A model generated the notes under the pieces. It was not told where the DNA came from. It was given only the letters and a program-made list of their open reading frames with translations, and searched no databases. A DNA stretch of 64,000 bases from Laspinema palackyanum D2c (lineage in GTDB: Bacteria > Cyanobacteriota > Cyanobacteriia > Cyanobacteriales > Laspinemataceae). Positions within the stretch are counted from its first letter, which is position 1, and every line of letters begins with the position of its first letter. Made by a program: the position numbers and the translations under genes. Where the stretch lies: NCBI RefSeq assembly GCF_025370875.1, contig NZ_JAMXFD010000014.1, positions 62,001 through 126,000 of the forward strand. Reading direction: 5' to 3'. Below are positions 18,748 through 27,646 of this stretch, piece by piece.

Positions 18748-20058
18748 TTATTCTGACAAGGCACTCAAGCGCACCTCATCCCCATTTGACAGGGGGCGAC
18801 TGCTACGAATGACATAGCGTTCCCCCGGTCCAAGTCCTGAGAGAATTTCCACTTGATTATTCAAGCGTTCCCCAATTTGGACCGTGCGCGCTTCCACGGT
18901 GGGGGTCCCCTCTCCCTCCCGAAGCACAAACAGGGTATTCTCCTCTTCCCCTTGCAAGGCGTTTTCTGGAATCACGACGCGTTCCGTGGTTTGGGTGTCA
19001 AAGGTAACCCGGACGAGCAACCCACTCCCAATCCGGCCATCGGGGTTCGGAATGGTCACTTCTACGGGAATTTGGCGCGTTGCCACATTGGAGACGGGAG
19101 AAATGCGACTGACTCGACCTTCGACCACTTCCCCGCCTAAGGCATCTAAAGTGACGGTAACGGGTTGTCCGACTCGAATCTGAGCTAAGGCGAGTTCTGC
19201 CACAGGAACGATCGCCTTTACCTGGCTAAAATCGCCAAGTTTTAAAACATCGCCCCCCGGTTGCACGAGGTTTCCCGGTTCCGTCAGGCGATCGAGAACA
19301 ACGCCGGTAATCGGGGACCGCAAAAAGGCATAAGACCGACGTTCTCGGGCTTGGGCGACTACAGACCGTTGGGCCTTCACCCGTTGTTCAGCACTACTGA
19401 CGGATTCTTGTTCGATGAGAATCTGTTCTCGGGCCGATCGCACCGTTTGCGCCGCCACGTCAGCTTCGGTTTGGGCGAGTTCTCCCTGTTGACGAGAAAC
19501 GGCCCCTTCAGCCGCTAAATTGAGGAACCGTTCTGCATCTTTTTGAGCTTGTTGGAGTTCCACCACGGCTTGATCCAACTGGACTTGGGCATTTCTGACC
19601 TCATTGCGGGCTCGGACCACATCAGATTCCCGGGCGGCTAATTCGGCTTCGGCTTCTGAGAGGGAGATTTCTAGCAGGGTGCCATCGAGTTGGGCGAGGA
19701 TTTCGCCTTCTTCAACGCGATCGCCTAGGTCTACGGTCATATCCAGTAACCGTCCTTCGGTTTGGGCGCGGACAGAGACCTCTCGAAAAGGTTCTGTATT
19801 GCCGCTATAAACCAGGGGTTCGCGTAAGGTATCTGTACGGGCGATGGCCACCTCGACACTGGGGGAACTGGGTCCCCGTTGTCGTTCTCTGGACCCACCC
19901 GGGGTGGCGGGTTGACCTTCCGCCTCTCGGTTAAAAATGCTGGGACATCCAACTAATCCCACCGCGATCGCCATGCAGAAGAACAGCCGCCCGTTTCTCA
20001 AGGAGATTAAGAGCGATCGGTTCCCTCGGTTGCGCTGAATTGGACAGGATTTAAGCAT
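18748..20058 (-). CDS. RND periplasmic adaptor lipoprotein (MFP/HlyD family)
   Basis: 436 residues from the ATG at 20058. The N-terminus is a lipoprotein signal with lipobox AVGLVGC (Cys38), then a disordered Gly/Pro/Ser linker. The mature part shows the adaptor order: beta-barrel/lipoyl half VRAQTEGRLLDMTVDLGDRVEEGE, a long alpha-helical hairpin (about 170-280), second lipoyl half AFLRSPITGVVLDRLTEPG, beta-barrel and membrane-proximal domains. It links the RND pump to an outer-membrane channel. An ATG at 20205 extends the frame, but that extension would translate a 36-base palindrome, so it is disfavoured; neither start has a clear ribosome binding site. Confidence 0.88.
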   Translation of the reverse strand: MLKSCPIQRNRGNRSLLISLRNGRLFFCMAIAVGLVGCPSIFNREAEGQPATPGGSRERQRGPSSPSVEVAIARTDTLREPLVYSGNTEPFREVSVRAQTEGRLLDMTVDLGDRVEEGEILAQLDGTLLEISLSEAEAELAARESDVVRARNEVRNAQVQLDQAVVELQQAQKDAERFLNLAAEGAVSRQQGELAQTEADVAAQTVRSAREQILIEQESVSSAEQRVKAQRSVVAQARERRSYAFLRSPITGVVLDRLTEPGNLVQPGGDVLKLGDFSQVKAIVPVAELALAQIRVGQPVTVTLDALGGEVVEGRVSRISPVSNVATRQIPVEVTIPNPDGRIGSGLLVRVTFDTQTTERVVIPENALQGEEENTLFVLREGEGTPTVEARTVQIGERLNNQVEILSGLGPGERYVIRSSRPLSNGDEVRLSALSE

Positions 20059-20076
20059 TTTTGGAGGGCAAAACCT

Positions 20077-20112
20077 AAATGTAGAGGCGATTCGGGAATC
20101 GCCTCTACATTT
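20077..20112. repeat. 36-base near-perfect palindrome
   Basis: AAATGTAGAGGCGATTC, two bases GG, then the exact reverse complement. Seventeen-base perfect arms. It sits just upstream of the adaptor gene's preferred start. Similar GTAGGGGCG-type palindromes are common intergenic repeats in filamentous cyanobacteria. Confidence 0.85.
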
Positions 20113-20500
20113 GGGACTCAATGTTATAGATTGCGTAACTCCTGTTGGACTATCCCACTGCTGCTGGGACCCTTGACGAATGGATGGGGGAGATTGAGAC
20201 CGCATAATGATCGGTTAGCAGACCGTAATTGTTTAAGCCGAAGTTAATTCAAATATCTTAAGGATGCAGGAGATCGATAAAAATGTGTTCTTTCGACAAG
20301 GATGCCGGACTCCTTATAATTTTGACGGGGTTCGATGAAAAACGGTTCACTCCCCAAACGTTATCCGTTGCTACAATATCAGGAGGACTCCAATTTAACC
20401 AGAATCCGTTATAGTCTGGGGGGCCAATCCATGCCATCCGACTGAGGACTGAGAATCAATCCATCTCCCGTTGTTGTAACGCTTTTCTTAAATAACCACT
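20113..20500. other. Divergent intergenic region
   Basis: About 390 bases between the adaptor gene and the DUF928 gene. It should hold both promoters. No RNA gene, repeat or convincing promoter box pair was recognised in it. Confidence 0.35.
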
Positions 20501-21226
20501 ATGTTGCAGACACCGCTTTGCAGAATGATCGGGGTGACTTCTCTGGTGTCGTTTTTAATCTTAGGGGCTTCTCAATTCCCGACGAGAGCAATTTCTACCA
20601 AACCGGGTGGAGTGATTTCCCCTGAAACCCTTGCTCAAAGTGCTCCAGAACAAGAACCGAATGCCTGTAACCCAGGGGCGACCCCAACGGCTCCCTTGAT
20701 GGCATTACTGCCCCCCAATCAGAGTCAAATTTCAACGGTCAAAGGGCTACCCGCTTTTTTATTTCACATCCCGGAAACTTCGGCCCAAACTGCTGAATTT
20801 ATCTTATTAAATGACAGAAATCAAATCCTTTATAAACTCCGATTTGCTATCACTGGAAATCCCGGGATAATTCTCCTGCAACTCCCCGGTTTTATCAACC
20901 TAGAACCCCTAGAAATTCAAAAAATCTATCCTTGGTCATTTTCAATGATTTGTAATCCGATCTCTCCATCCCAGAATTTAACCTTAACTGGGACCGTTGA
21001 GCGCGTGCCACTCTCGGGGAATCTGGCAACTCAGTTACAAAATTCCGCCCCCAGTCGTCATCCCCAAATTTATGCTGAAGCGGGACTGTGGATGGATGCC
21101 TTCAGCAGTTTAGCTGACGTCAGTCAACTCCCCCTTGAGGATCGATCTAATCAAGAAGAATTGGAAACCCTATTGGAATTGATGGGATTAGAAAAGTTGG
21201 ATGCCTTGGAATCCGGGGGGAGATAG
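20501..21226 (+). CDS. DUF928 domain exported protein
   Basis: 241 residues. A signal peptide (MIGVTSLVSFLILGASQFPTRA) precedes a mature part that fits the cyanobacterial DUF928 family: ALLPPNQSQISTVKGLPAFLFHIP, then NDRNQILYKLRF and a C-terminal helical segment EAGLWMDAFSSLADV. DUF928 genes are often found near CHAT, CHASE2 and filamentous-haemagglutinin genes in cyanobacteria; here the nearest CHAT gene is about 9 kb away, so a link is not implied. Exact role unknown. It is followed by the tandem repeat array. Confidence 0.8.
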   Translation: MLQTPLCRMIGVTSLVSFLILGASQFPTRAISTKPGGVISPETLAQSAPEQEPNACNPGATPTAPLMALLPPNQSQISTVKGLPAFLFHIPETSAQTAEFILLNDRNQILYKLRFAITGNPGIILLQLPGFINLEPLEIQKIYPWSFSMICNPISPSQNLTLTGTVERVPLSGNLATQLQNSAPSRHPQIYAEAGLWMDAFSSLADVSQLPLEDRSNQEELETLLELMGLEKLDALESGGR

Positions 21227-21254
21227 GAAGGATGGAGGAGATGGGGGGATGTTC

Positions 21255-21750
21255 AACGTCCCGACTTCAGTCGTTCTCCTCTTTTGTTTGTAGTAACGAC
21301 TGAGGCTCCTCCTCCAGTTCCGAAGCAGGCGCTAGACCCTCGGATTGCTCCTGTTATGGCTGACGCCATCACCGCAGAGCAACGACTAAAGTCGTTACTA
21401 CAAACATGAACCCTAGTCGTTCTCCTCTTTTGTTTGTAGTAACGACTTCAGTCGTTACCGCGTTACTTGGCTTTAAGCCAAGTAACGCCCTCAACTGAGG
21501 CTCGTCCTCCAGTTCCGAAGCAGGCGCTAGACCCTCGGATTGCTCCTGTTATGGCTGACGCCATCACAGCAGAGCAACGACTAAAGTCGTTACTACGAAC
21601 AGGAACCCTAGTCGTTCTCCTCTTTTGTTTGTAGTAACGACTGAGGCTCCTCCTCCAGTTCCGAAGCAGGCGCTAGACCCTCGGATTGCTCCTGTTATGT
21701 CTTACGCCATCACCGCAGAGCAACGACTAAAGTCGTTACTACAAACATGA
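21255..21750. repeat. Three-copy tandem repeat array with embedded hairpins
   Basis: A core of about 105 bases beginning TGAGGCTCCTCCTCCAG starts at 21301, 21496 and 21642, each ending in the inverted repeat core AACGACTAAAGTCGTT. The copies are nearly identical. The spacing is 195 and then 146 bases; the extra 50 bases before copy two contain a second hairpin, GTTACTTGGC-TTTAA-GCCAAGTAAC. The forward form of the genome-wide core (AACGACT-TC-AGTCGTT) occurs between copies. It fills the gap between convergent genes and is not coding. Confidence 0.9.
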
Positions 21751-21796
21751 ACCCCATCCTCCCCATCTCCCCCATCAACCTATGACAAATAACAAA

Positions 21797-22894
21797 CTAC
21801 CTAGGCGATCGCCGAGGGGGGAAAAAATCAGGAAGGTCCAATCCGGGCCAACTTGGAGGCGGTATTTCCGGTTGAGGTGTGGGAGTTGGAGGTTTGGCAA
21901 CCCGCGATTGAGGTGTGGGAGTCGGAACTACCCGGGTTTGAGGGAGAGAAACCTGCGGTTCATTGGAAAATCCGGTGGCGATTAAGGTCATTCTCATTTC
22001 TCCATGCAGGCGATCGTCAATCACCGCACCAAAAATAATATTGGCATCCGGATCCACCACGTTATAGACTTCTGCCGCTGCCACATTTACTTCATGTAAG
22101 GTGAGATCCATGCCGCAGGTAATGTTAAAAACAACCCCTTTAGCACCATTAATCGAAGAATCTAAGAAGGGAGAAGACATGGCTGAAATCGCCGCCTGTC
22201 TAGCGCGAGATTGTCCTTGACCAATTCCTATCCCCAGTAAAGCAGTTCCGGCGCGACTCATCACCGATCGCACGTCGGCAAAATCCACATTCACCACCCC
22301 GGGAATAACAATTAAATCGGAAATCCCCTGTACCCCCTGGCGCAGAATATCATCCGCCACCCCAAAGGCATCCTGAACCGGCATATTGTCAGAAATCACG
22401 GACAACAATTTCTCATTGGGAACGGCGATCGCTGTATCCAAGCGAGTCTGTAATGCTGTAATCGCTTCCTCGGCAAGATGACTGCGCCGTTTCCCCTCGA
22501 AGGCAAAGGGACGAGTCAAGACCCCAATGGTGAGTGCCCCTTGTTGTTTGGCAATTTCCGCGACAATTGGAGTGGCCCCAGTGCCGGTTCCCCCGCCCAT
22601 GCCTGCGGTAATAAAGACTAAATCACTCCCTTCCATCGCTGCGGCAATTTGACTGCGCGCATCTTCTGCCGCTTTTTGTCCGATGATAGGATTGCCCCCG
22701 GTTCCTAACCCTTGGGTGAGTTTCTGCCCGATTTGAATGCGGCGATCGGCACGGCATTGGGCTAACGCTCTAGCATCGGTGTTGATCCCGACAAATTCTA
22801 CCCCAGACAGATCGCTGGCAATCATCCGGTTGATGGCATTACACCCGCCACCCCCGACGCCGATCACGGTAATTTTAATGAGACTATCGAGCAC
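21797..22894 (-). CDS. ftsZ: FtsZ, short form
   Basis: 365 residues, tubulin-like cell-division GTPase. Visible: N-terminal [14 protein letters not shown], signature GGGTGTG at 100-106, the synergy T7 loop NVDFADV (202-208) with both catalytic Asp residues, and a Pro-rich linker ending in [14 protein letters not shown], the conserved C-terminal peptide. The start must be GTG, since an in-frame TAA lies shortly upstream and no ATG intervenes; AGGAG is 11 bases before it. It therefore lacks the 40-60 residue N-terminal extension usual in cyanobacterial FtsZ. It is not next to ftsQ or murC, so it could be a second paralogue. It shares direction with the upstream fusion gene (63 bases away). Confidence 0.9.
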   Translation of the reverse strand: MLDSLIKITVIGVGGGGCNAINRMIASDLSGVEFVGINTDARALAQCRADRRIQIGQKLTQGLGTGGNPIIGQKAAEDARSQIAAAMEGSDLVFITAGMGGGTGTGATPIVAEIAKQQGALTIGVLTRPFAFEGKRRSHLAEEAITALQTRLDTAIAVPNEKLLSVISDNMPVQDAFGVADDILRQGVQGISDLIVIPGVVNVDFADVRSVMSRAGTALLGIGIGQGQSRARQAAISAMSSPFLDSSINGAKGVVFNITCGMDLTLHEVNVAAAEVYNVVDPDANIIFGAVIDDRLHGEMRMTLIATGFSNEPQVSLPQTRVVPTPTPQSRVAKPPTPTPQPEIPPPSWPGLDLPDFFPPRRSPR

Positions 22895-22957
22895 GATCTC
22901 GTTACTCCTGATTTGATTCTGATTCCAGAGGGGGGTGCGAACGCATCTCCATCTTTT

Positions 22958-25477
22958 TTACCCAACGATAATAACCCACATCCCCAAAGCTAATCCGAGG
23001 GTGGCTAAATGTTGGGGAATCAGCGATCGCAGGGACTCTTTGGCAATTTTTTGGGTTAACAGAATGCTGAACCCTACGGCAGCAATGAGGGTGGTTCCCT
23101 GCAAAAAGGCAATCACTGCTGGATGGGCAATCCACACCGGCAACCCTTCCCCACTCAACCCAAAGGTGGCAAAGGTAACAGGTAAAATCCGTCCCGCTTC
23201 TCCCAATCCCAAGCGCAAATAATGAGCCAAACTTCCCCCTAAAACTAAGGGTAAATATCCATAGGCTAATTGGACAAAGGGTTTGGATTTGAAGGTGCGG
23301 TTCAGTTGGGCGATCGCCACCCCGGCAAGTAACACAACAGCGGCAGGAACCCCTAATGCCGCCAGGGAGAATCCCAAATGGGTCCAAAATTGGCTTAAAT
23401 CAATCCCTAATCCTAAGACGGCATTAATCTCGGGCAACCGATGCAGAAAGATTCCCCCTAAAAGTAACAGCAACAAGGCGACTTCATAGCTACGAGGCTG
23501 ATGAGTGGTCCACAAATCAATTCCCGGCGGTCGTAAGTTGAATTCTACGGACCGATGGGGACAGGCTTTTAAACAGGTCATGCATAAGACACAATCCCGG
23601 TTATCTTCTAATTGGGCAGGATGAGAATAGAGAGGACAGCCATTGGTTGCCATTCCTTCCCCTTTTTGCGGACCTCCTTTATAACATTGATAGGTGGTGC
23701 ATTCGGCAGAACAGGTTCCCTGTTGTGCTCTTAATTCGGTCATGGAGAGTTTGGCAAACAGCCCATTCATGCCGCCAATGGGACAGAGATATCGACACCA
23801 AAACCGCCGTTCAAAGATGGCGGAACAAATCATTGCTCCGGCGGTGATTAAGAGGAGTAACCAGGCGGAAAGATAGGCAGTATTTTCCAATTTCCAGAGT
23901 TCTTCCCAGAGGAAAATTAGGGTAAATAAGCCAAACAGAAACCAGCCTCCCCATTTTTCCGCTTGCTGTCGGGGCCAGGGTTTGAGGTTATGTTTTAATA
24001 ACTTTTCGGAGATTTTTTGGGTAATTTCTCCATAAATCATGAAAGGACACACTGCACACCACAAGCGACCGACAAAGGGAAAGGCGAATAAGACTAATGG
24101 CCACCACCAGGCCCAAAAGAAGTTGAGGGCAAAGTTTTGATCGCGGGTTTGCGGACCGAGAAATAAGATGGCAATCACCAGGGCAAAGGCAACGACGGTA
24201 AAGCCATAATTAATGCGATCGGGCCACCAAGGACTACGCAGAAAATGGCGTAATTTGGGGTAAGCATTCAGTAAATTGAAGCGAAATTGCTTTTTCTTCC
24301 CTTGGGCGGGCCAGAAAATTTCTTCCGTTAATTCTCGGGCGCAATCCGACTGGACGATCGCGCGTTCTACTAAGCTTTCCAACTCCCGAATATTCCCGGG
24401 GAAATCATAAGATTGCAGACGACGGAGAGCTTCTGGGGTGAGTTGGGGTTTGCTCAGACCTTTGGCGCGACAGTACAAGCTAATATAATACTCGACTTGA
24501 GCGCTAATGTCGGCTTTTCGGACTCGCAGGGGAGGAACTTTGAGGGTTTGGTCCAGATGAGGGGCGATCGCCGGAAGCTGTTTTTCTGCGATCGCTAGAA
24601 TTTTGGCGGGGGTGGATTTAGGCGGGGCGGGACTGTCCCCTTCTCGGGTGACGGGTGTATAAGTGGAGGTTTTTAACAGGGTGGCGATCGCCTCAACCAG
24701 TTCCTCCGGCAGTTCGTCAATGTTGTTTAAAACGAGGGTTCCTTCCCCCAACCATTCGATCAGTCCCGGTTTCCCGCCCACCCGTCCAAAAAGTTCGGCC
24801 CCCCCTTTTTGGAGAATTCCACAGTTGATTTTGACAATTGGTTGCCGACGGTGAGGGGAACCATAGTGAATCAGGGCGGCAATATTATCTTTTTCTAATC
24901 CGGGTTCCCCGAAAATATAGACCGATCGCCTATCAGAACCCGCCTCTCTAATCTGCTGCCTGAGACGTTTGGCATAGCGACTTCTGCCCACAATTCCCCG
25001 TTTTGCTTTGGTAACAAGATAGGGGCGTAAAGCATCTTGTCGTTCTTGTTCATAAGTTAGCGCACTCGACACCTCGGCAAGTTCTTGGGCGAGTTGTCGG
25101 TTCAGAGTTTGGGTGATTTCTGGGTATTGCCGGACTAATTCTTGAACTTGGTCCCCGGGGACAAACCAGAATTTAGATTCGGTGACGGTAGAAATCCGCT
25201 GTTCTGACGGTTGGTCTAAGAGTAATTCTCGGAGGTTAATCGTGCAACCCGGACCCAATTCACCAGAGGAACGGGGGGCATTTTTCAAGGAAGTTTGTAA
25301 CTGTCCTTGAAGAAGGATGTAGAATCCGGTGGGGGATTTTCCCGGTTCGGCGATCGCCTGGTTTGCCGGTAAGATTTGTTCTTGGATGACGGAGGCGATC
25401 GCCCTTAAGGATGCCTCGGATAAACGACTCAACGCCGTTCTTTCCTGCAACCAGGTCACCGGATTGATTTCTGTCAT
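22958..25477 (-). CDS. cNMP-domain / degenerate sigma54-type AAA / polyferredoxin membrane fusion
   Basis: 839 residues from the ATG at 25477 (GGAG 6 bases upstream). Residues 10-125: CRP-like cyclic-nucleotide fold. Residues 160-395: NtrC-type AAA domain with altered Walker A (GEPGLEKD, 190-197), no GAFTGA loop (ELFGRVGGKPGLIEWL) and Walker B Asp changed (LVLNNIDEL). Residues 430-839: NosR/NapH-like membrane block with C474AVC477P, C561RYLC565P and a ferredoxin motif C629xxC632xxC635xxxC639P, then more membrane helices. Cyanobacteria lack sigma54, so activation of that factor is excluded; a membrane redox/nucleotide sensor or electron-transfer protein is inferred. Relatives are usually labelled sigma-54-interacting regulators. 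Confidence 0.85.
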   Translation of the reverse strand: MTEINPVTWLQERTALSRLSEASLRAIASVIQEQILPANQAIAEPGKSPTGFYILLQGQLQTSLKNAPRSSGELGPGCTINLRELLLDQPSEQRISTVTESKFWFVPGDQVQELVRQYPEITQTLNRQLAQELAEVSSALTYEQERQDALRPYLVTKAKRGIVGRSRYAKRLRQQIREAGSDRRSVYIFGEPGLEKDNIAALIHYGSPHRRQPIVKINCGILQKGGAELFGRVGGKPGLIEWLGEGTLVLNNIDELPEELVEAIATLLKTSTYTPVTREGDSPAPPKSTPAKILAIAEKQLPAIAPHLDQTLKVPPLRVRKADISAQVEYYISLYCRAKGLSKPQLTPEALRRLQSYDFPGNIRELESLVERAIVQSDCARELTEEIFWPAQGKKKQFRFNLLNAYPKLRHFLRSPWWPDRINYGFTVVAFALVIAILFLGPQTRDQNFALNFFWAWWWPLVLFAFPFVGRLWCAVCPFMIYGEITQKISEKLLKHNLKPWPRQQAEKWGGWFLFGLFTLIFLWEELWKLENTAYLSAWLLLLITAGAMICSAIFERRFWCRYLCPIGGMNGLFAKLSMTELRAQQGTCSAECTTYQCYKGGPQKGEGMATNGCPLYSHPAQLEDNRDCVLCMTCLKACPHRSVEFNLRPPGIDLWTTHQPRSYEVALLLLLLGGIFLHRLPEINAVLGLGIDLSQFWTHLGFSLAALGVPAAVVLLAGVAIAQLNRTFKSKPFVQLAYGYLPLVLGGSLAHYLRLGLGEAGRILPVTFATFGLSGEGLPVWIAHPAVIAFLQGTTLIAAVGFSILLTQKIAKESLRSLIPQHLATLGLALGMWVIIVG

Positions 25478-25769
25478 AAATTCTCCGTTTTCTGCACCAT
25501 CTGTCTTAATTTTAGCAATCTCCCTATCCCCCTTGTAACTCTGACACAACGGAACCCAAGGACTGCTAGGGATTTCCCGAACAAAAGTTGTTCCGTTAAC
25601 CGTCGGGACCAGACCTTCCCTTGTCTTGAGGGGTATTGAAGAGAAAAGTTAATTTTTTAGACTTCCCCTCCGGTCTCCATCAGGGGGGCCAGTTGGATTG
25701 GGGAATTGCGCCAAAATTTGGATTTTTAAAAGGCATTCTATAAGAGTCTAAATTATAGAGTTGGCTGGG

Positions 25770-26408
25770 TTACTGCAAGCGTTCGATCGCCGCAATCAAG
25801 TCTTGGGGTTTGTCAATTGCTAAGTCTGGGTTATGTTGAGCCAAAACCATTTTAGAATTAAATCCCCAAGTCACGGCAATCACTTTAATTCGAGCTTTTT
25901 TAGCCGCTTCTATATCGCGGGTTTCATCTCCGACATAAATGACGGATTCTGGAGAAACCCCTTCTTTTTTTAAAAACCTTCTAATCGCTTTGTTCTTGCC
26001 GAACAAGGTAGAACCGGCATGAATAAAGCTAAACAATTTAGTCATTTCATTCCTTTCCAAAAATGCCTTAACATTTTCCAGGGAATTAGAAGTGACGATT
26101 CCGAGTTTATGCTCTTTCTGCTTCAGGGTATGCAAGGATTCTAAAATTCCCGCAGTGGGTTTTAAATTTTGAATTTCATGATTTAACTCTAGTTTAACCA
26201 TTTGCAACAAAAAAGGAATTTTAAAAATCGGTACTCCTGAAGTTTTAATGATTTGCAATGAATTCATGTTTCTCAGGTTTTCCACATCTTCTTGGGTAGT
26301 TTTTTTATATCCAAATTCTCCCGACAAGCGATTAGTGATTTTTACAATAGAATCTAGGCTATCCGCAATGGTCCCATCAAAATCAAACAAAATTATTCTC
26401 GCTCTCAT
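25770..26408 (-). CDS. HAD-family hydrolase (phosphoglycolate phosphatase-like)
   Basis: 212 residues with all HAD motifs: nucleophile block LFDFDGTIADS at the N-terminus, motif II VTSNS, and motif IV IYVGDETRDIEAA. An alpha-helical cap of subclass I lies between motifs I and II, as in phosphoglycolate phosphatase and pyrophosphatase PpaX. It is a cytoplasmic phosphatase; the substrate is not defined. GAGGAAG precedes the ATG. The gene is more AT-rich than its neighbours, which may indicate transfer. Confidence 0.88.
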   Translation of the reverse strand: MRARIILFDFDGTIADSLDSIVKITNRLSGEFGYKKTTQEDVENLRNMNSLQIIKTSGVPIFKIPFLLQMVKLELNHEIQNLKPTAGILESLHTLKQKEHKLGIVTSNSLENVKAFLERNEMTKLFSFIHAGSTLFGKNKAIRRFLKKEGVSPESVIYVGDETRDIEAAKKARIKVIAVTWGFNSKMVLAQHNPDLAIDKPQDLIAAIERLQ

Positions 26409-26939
26409 CGACTTCCTCTATCATTTTTCTACACTCTATCTAACTCTACTTGACGAGGTAAAACTCTCGAATCAGGCAAAACTTGGGCAATTGCAGTGAT
26501 GAAAACCCTTAAATACTGACTTTTTCACCTCTTAAAGCGCCCCATCGCTCATCGGGAAGATCCAACCCCTGTCTATCCACTCCCGAAACATCCCCCCCAC
26601 GGAATAAAATCATCAGGGGTGGCATCCTAACGGACATGGAACACCACCGGGTTTTCTCCCGTGATTTTAATTTTACGTTAGATAATGCCCCCCACTGACA
26701 ACTGGGGAAACTTATCCTAAAATCTACCTATAGACAGAGGCATTCTTAAAATGACACGAGATCCATCTCGTTGCTGCTACCCGAGGTAACTTAATGAGGG
26801 GTCACCGCAAGCAGCTCTGAACGGGAGTTAGCCCACTGTGTAAAACTCAGAAATCAGGGGTTCCCTGACCGCCCTTGCCATTTTAAAAATTTTGTACATA
26901 ATAGGGAAAAGCGTTGTCCTTTCTTTTAAAAAATTGCTG
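26409..26939. other. Intergenic region with hairpins near 26.75-26.88 kb
   Basis: About 530 bases with no gene. From 26756 there are successive hairpins: ACGAGAT-CC-ATCTCGT (26756-26771), GCTGCT paired with AGCAGC (about 26773-26815) enclosing ACCC/GGGGT, and TCAGGG-GT-TCCCTGA (about 26864). The cluster directly precedes the exported protein gene at 26940 and may be a structured leader; it matches no riboswitch I can name. Confidence 0.35.
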
Positions 26940-27305
26940 ATGAAACTTAAGCACGTTTTAGCCGGAATTCTTTCTACTGCGGCTGTTGCCAGCGGCATCT
27001 TAATTACCTCAGAGGCGCAGGCAGTTGGCTGTCCCTTTGCTAAAGGATCTAAAGGATTAGGTCAATCGACTCAAAATCTCTCCCATCCTACCGGAACGAC
27101 GAAAGCCGCTTTTCTAGGCGGTGCAGTATTAGCAGCCGGTGCTAGTATTTTGGCAATCCGTCGTCTGGCAGGCGATCGCAGTCCCGAACATCCCGAATTT
27201 TCCTCAACGGATGAGTTGATTCTGGCATCGGAAGTGTTCCCCACGGAAGTCACTGAACCCCAGGCATCGGTGGCGGAAGAAAAAGAGCTAACCTTAGTCC
27301 GCTAA
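26940..27305 (+). CDS. Small exported or membrane protein, hypothetical
   Basis: 121 residues from the ATG at 26940. A clear signal peptide (MKLKHVLAGILSTAAVASG, cleavage after SEAQA) is followed by VGCPFAKGSKGLGQS, a second hydrophobic segment AAFLGGAVLAAGASILA with RRL behind it, and an acidic C-terminal tail. The protein is therefore likely anchored in a membrane with its tail on the other side. A longer frame from a TTG at 26892 is less likely. Not recognised as a named family. Upstream lies a stretch of hairpins that may regulate it. Confidence 0.65.
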   Translation: MKLKHVLAGILSTAAVASGILITSEAQAVGCPFAKGSKGLGQSTQNLSHPTGTTKAAFLGGAVLAAGASILAIRRLAGDRSPEHPEFSSTDELILASEVFPTEVTEPQASVAEEKELTLVR

Positions 27306-27422
27306 TACCATCCCAACCGGGTTGTCCTTGAAACTGCTCTATCTATTTGGATTCCTCATCAGTTTGATGAGTCAACCCGGTTACATAAAACTGCATCATT
27401 AAATGTCATTGGTGTAACCTTC

Positions 27423-27632
27423 TTCATTATCAGACGAATTTTATTTTTTTAATACTCTCTAATAGAAAGACTAATACTTCGGTCAGAGTAGGGTGGGCAT
27501 TGCCCACCTTTCTGTGCAGGTGGGCATTGCCTCCTGAGCTCTGAGCTGGGCGAAGAGTCGAAGGGCCTACAATGGGTTCATTGTCAGAGGAATTTTATTT
27601 TTTTAATCCTCTATAATAGAAAGACTAATACT
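27423..27632 (+). repeat. Direct 56-base repeat carrying a promoter-like box
   Basis: 27423-27478 and 27577-27632 match over 56 bases with about six differences. The downstream copy has TATAAT at 27612-27617, 30 bases before the ATG of the DUF3370 gene; the upstream copy has TCTAAT at that place. The stretch between holds a GGTGGGCATTGCC direct repeat. Likely a duplicated promoter with only the gene-proximal box intact. Confidence 0.6.
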
Positions 27633-27646
27633 AAGCGTAAAATTTT

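Noticed and set aside
22902-23387. Separate minus-strand ORF of 161 codons
   Set aside because: It is an alternative frame of the cNMP/AAA/polyferredoxin gene and has no family features.
22958-25477. True sigma54 activator
   Set aside because: GAFTGA loop is missing, Walker motifs are altered and cyanobacteria lack sigma54.
26409-26939. Known riboswitch (cobalamin, c-di-AMP or fluoride type)
   Set aside because: Core consensus blocks of those classes could not be matched; left as an unassigned structured stretch.
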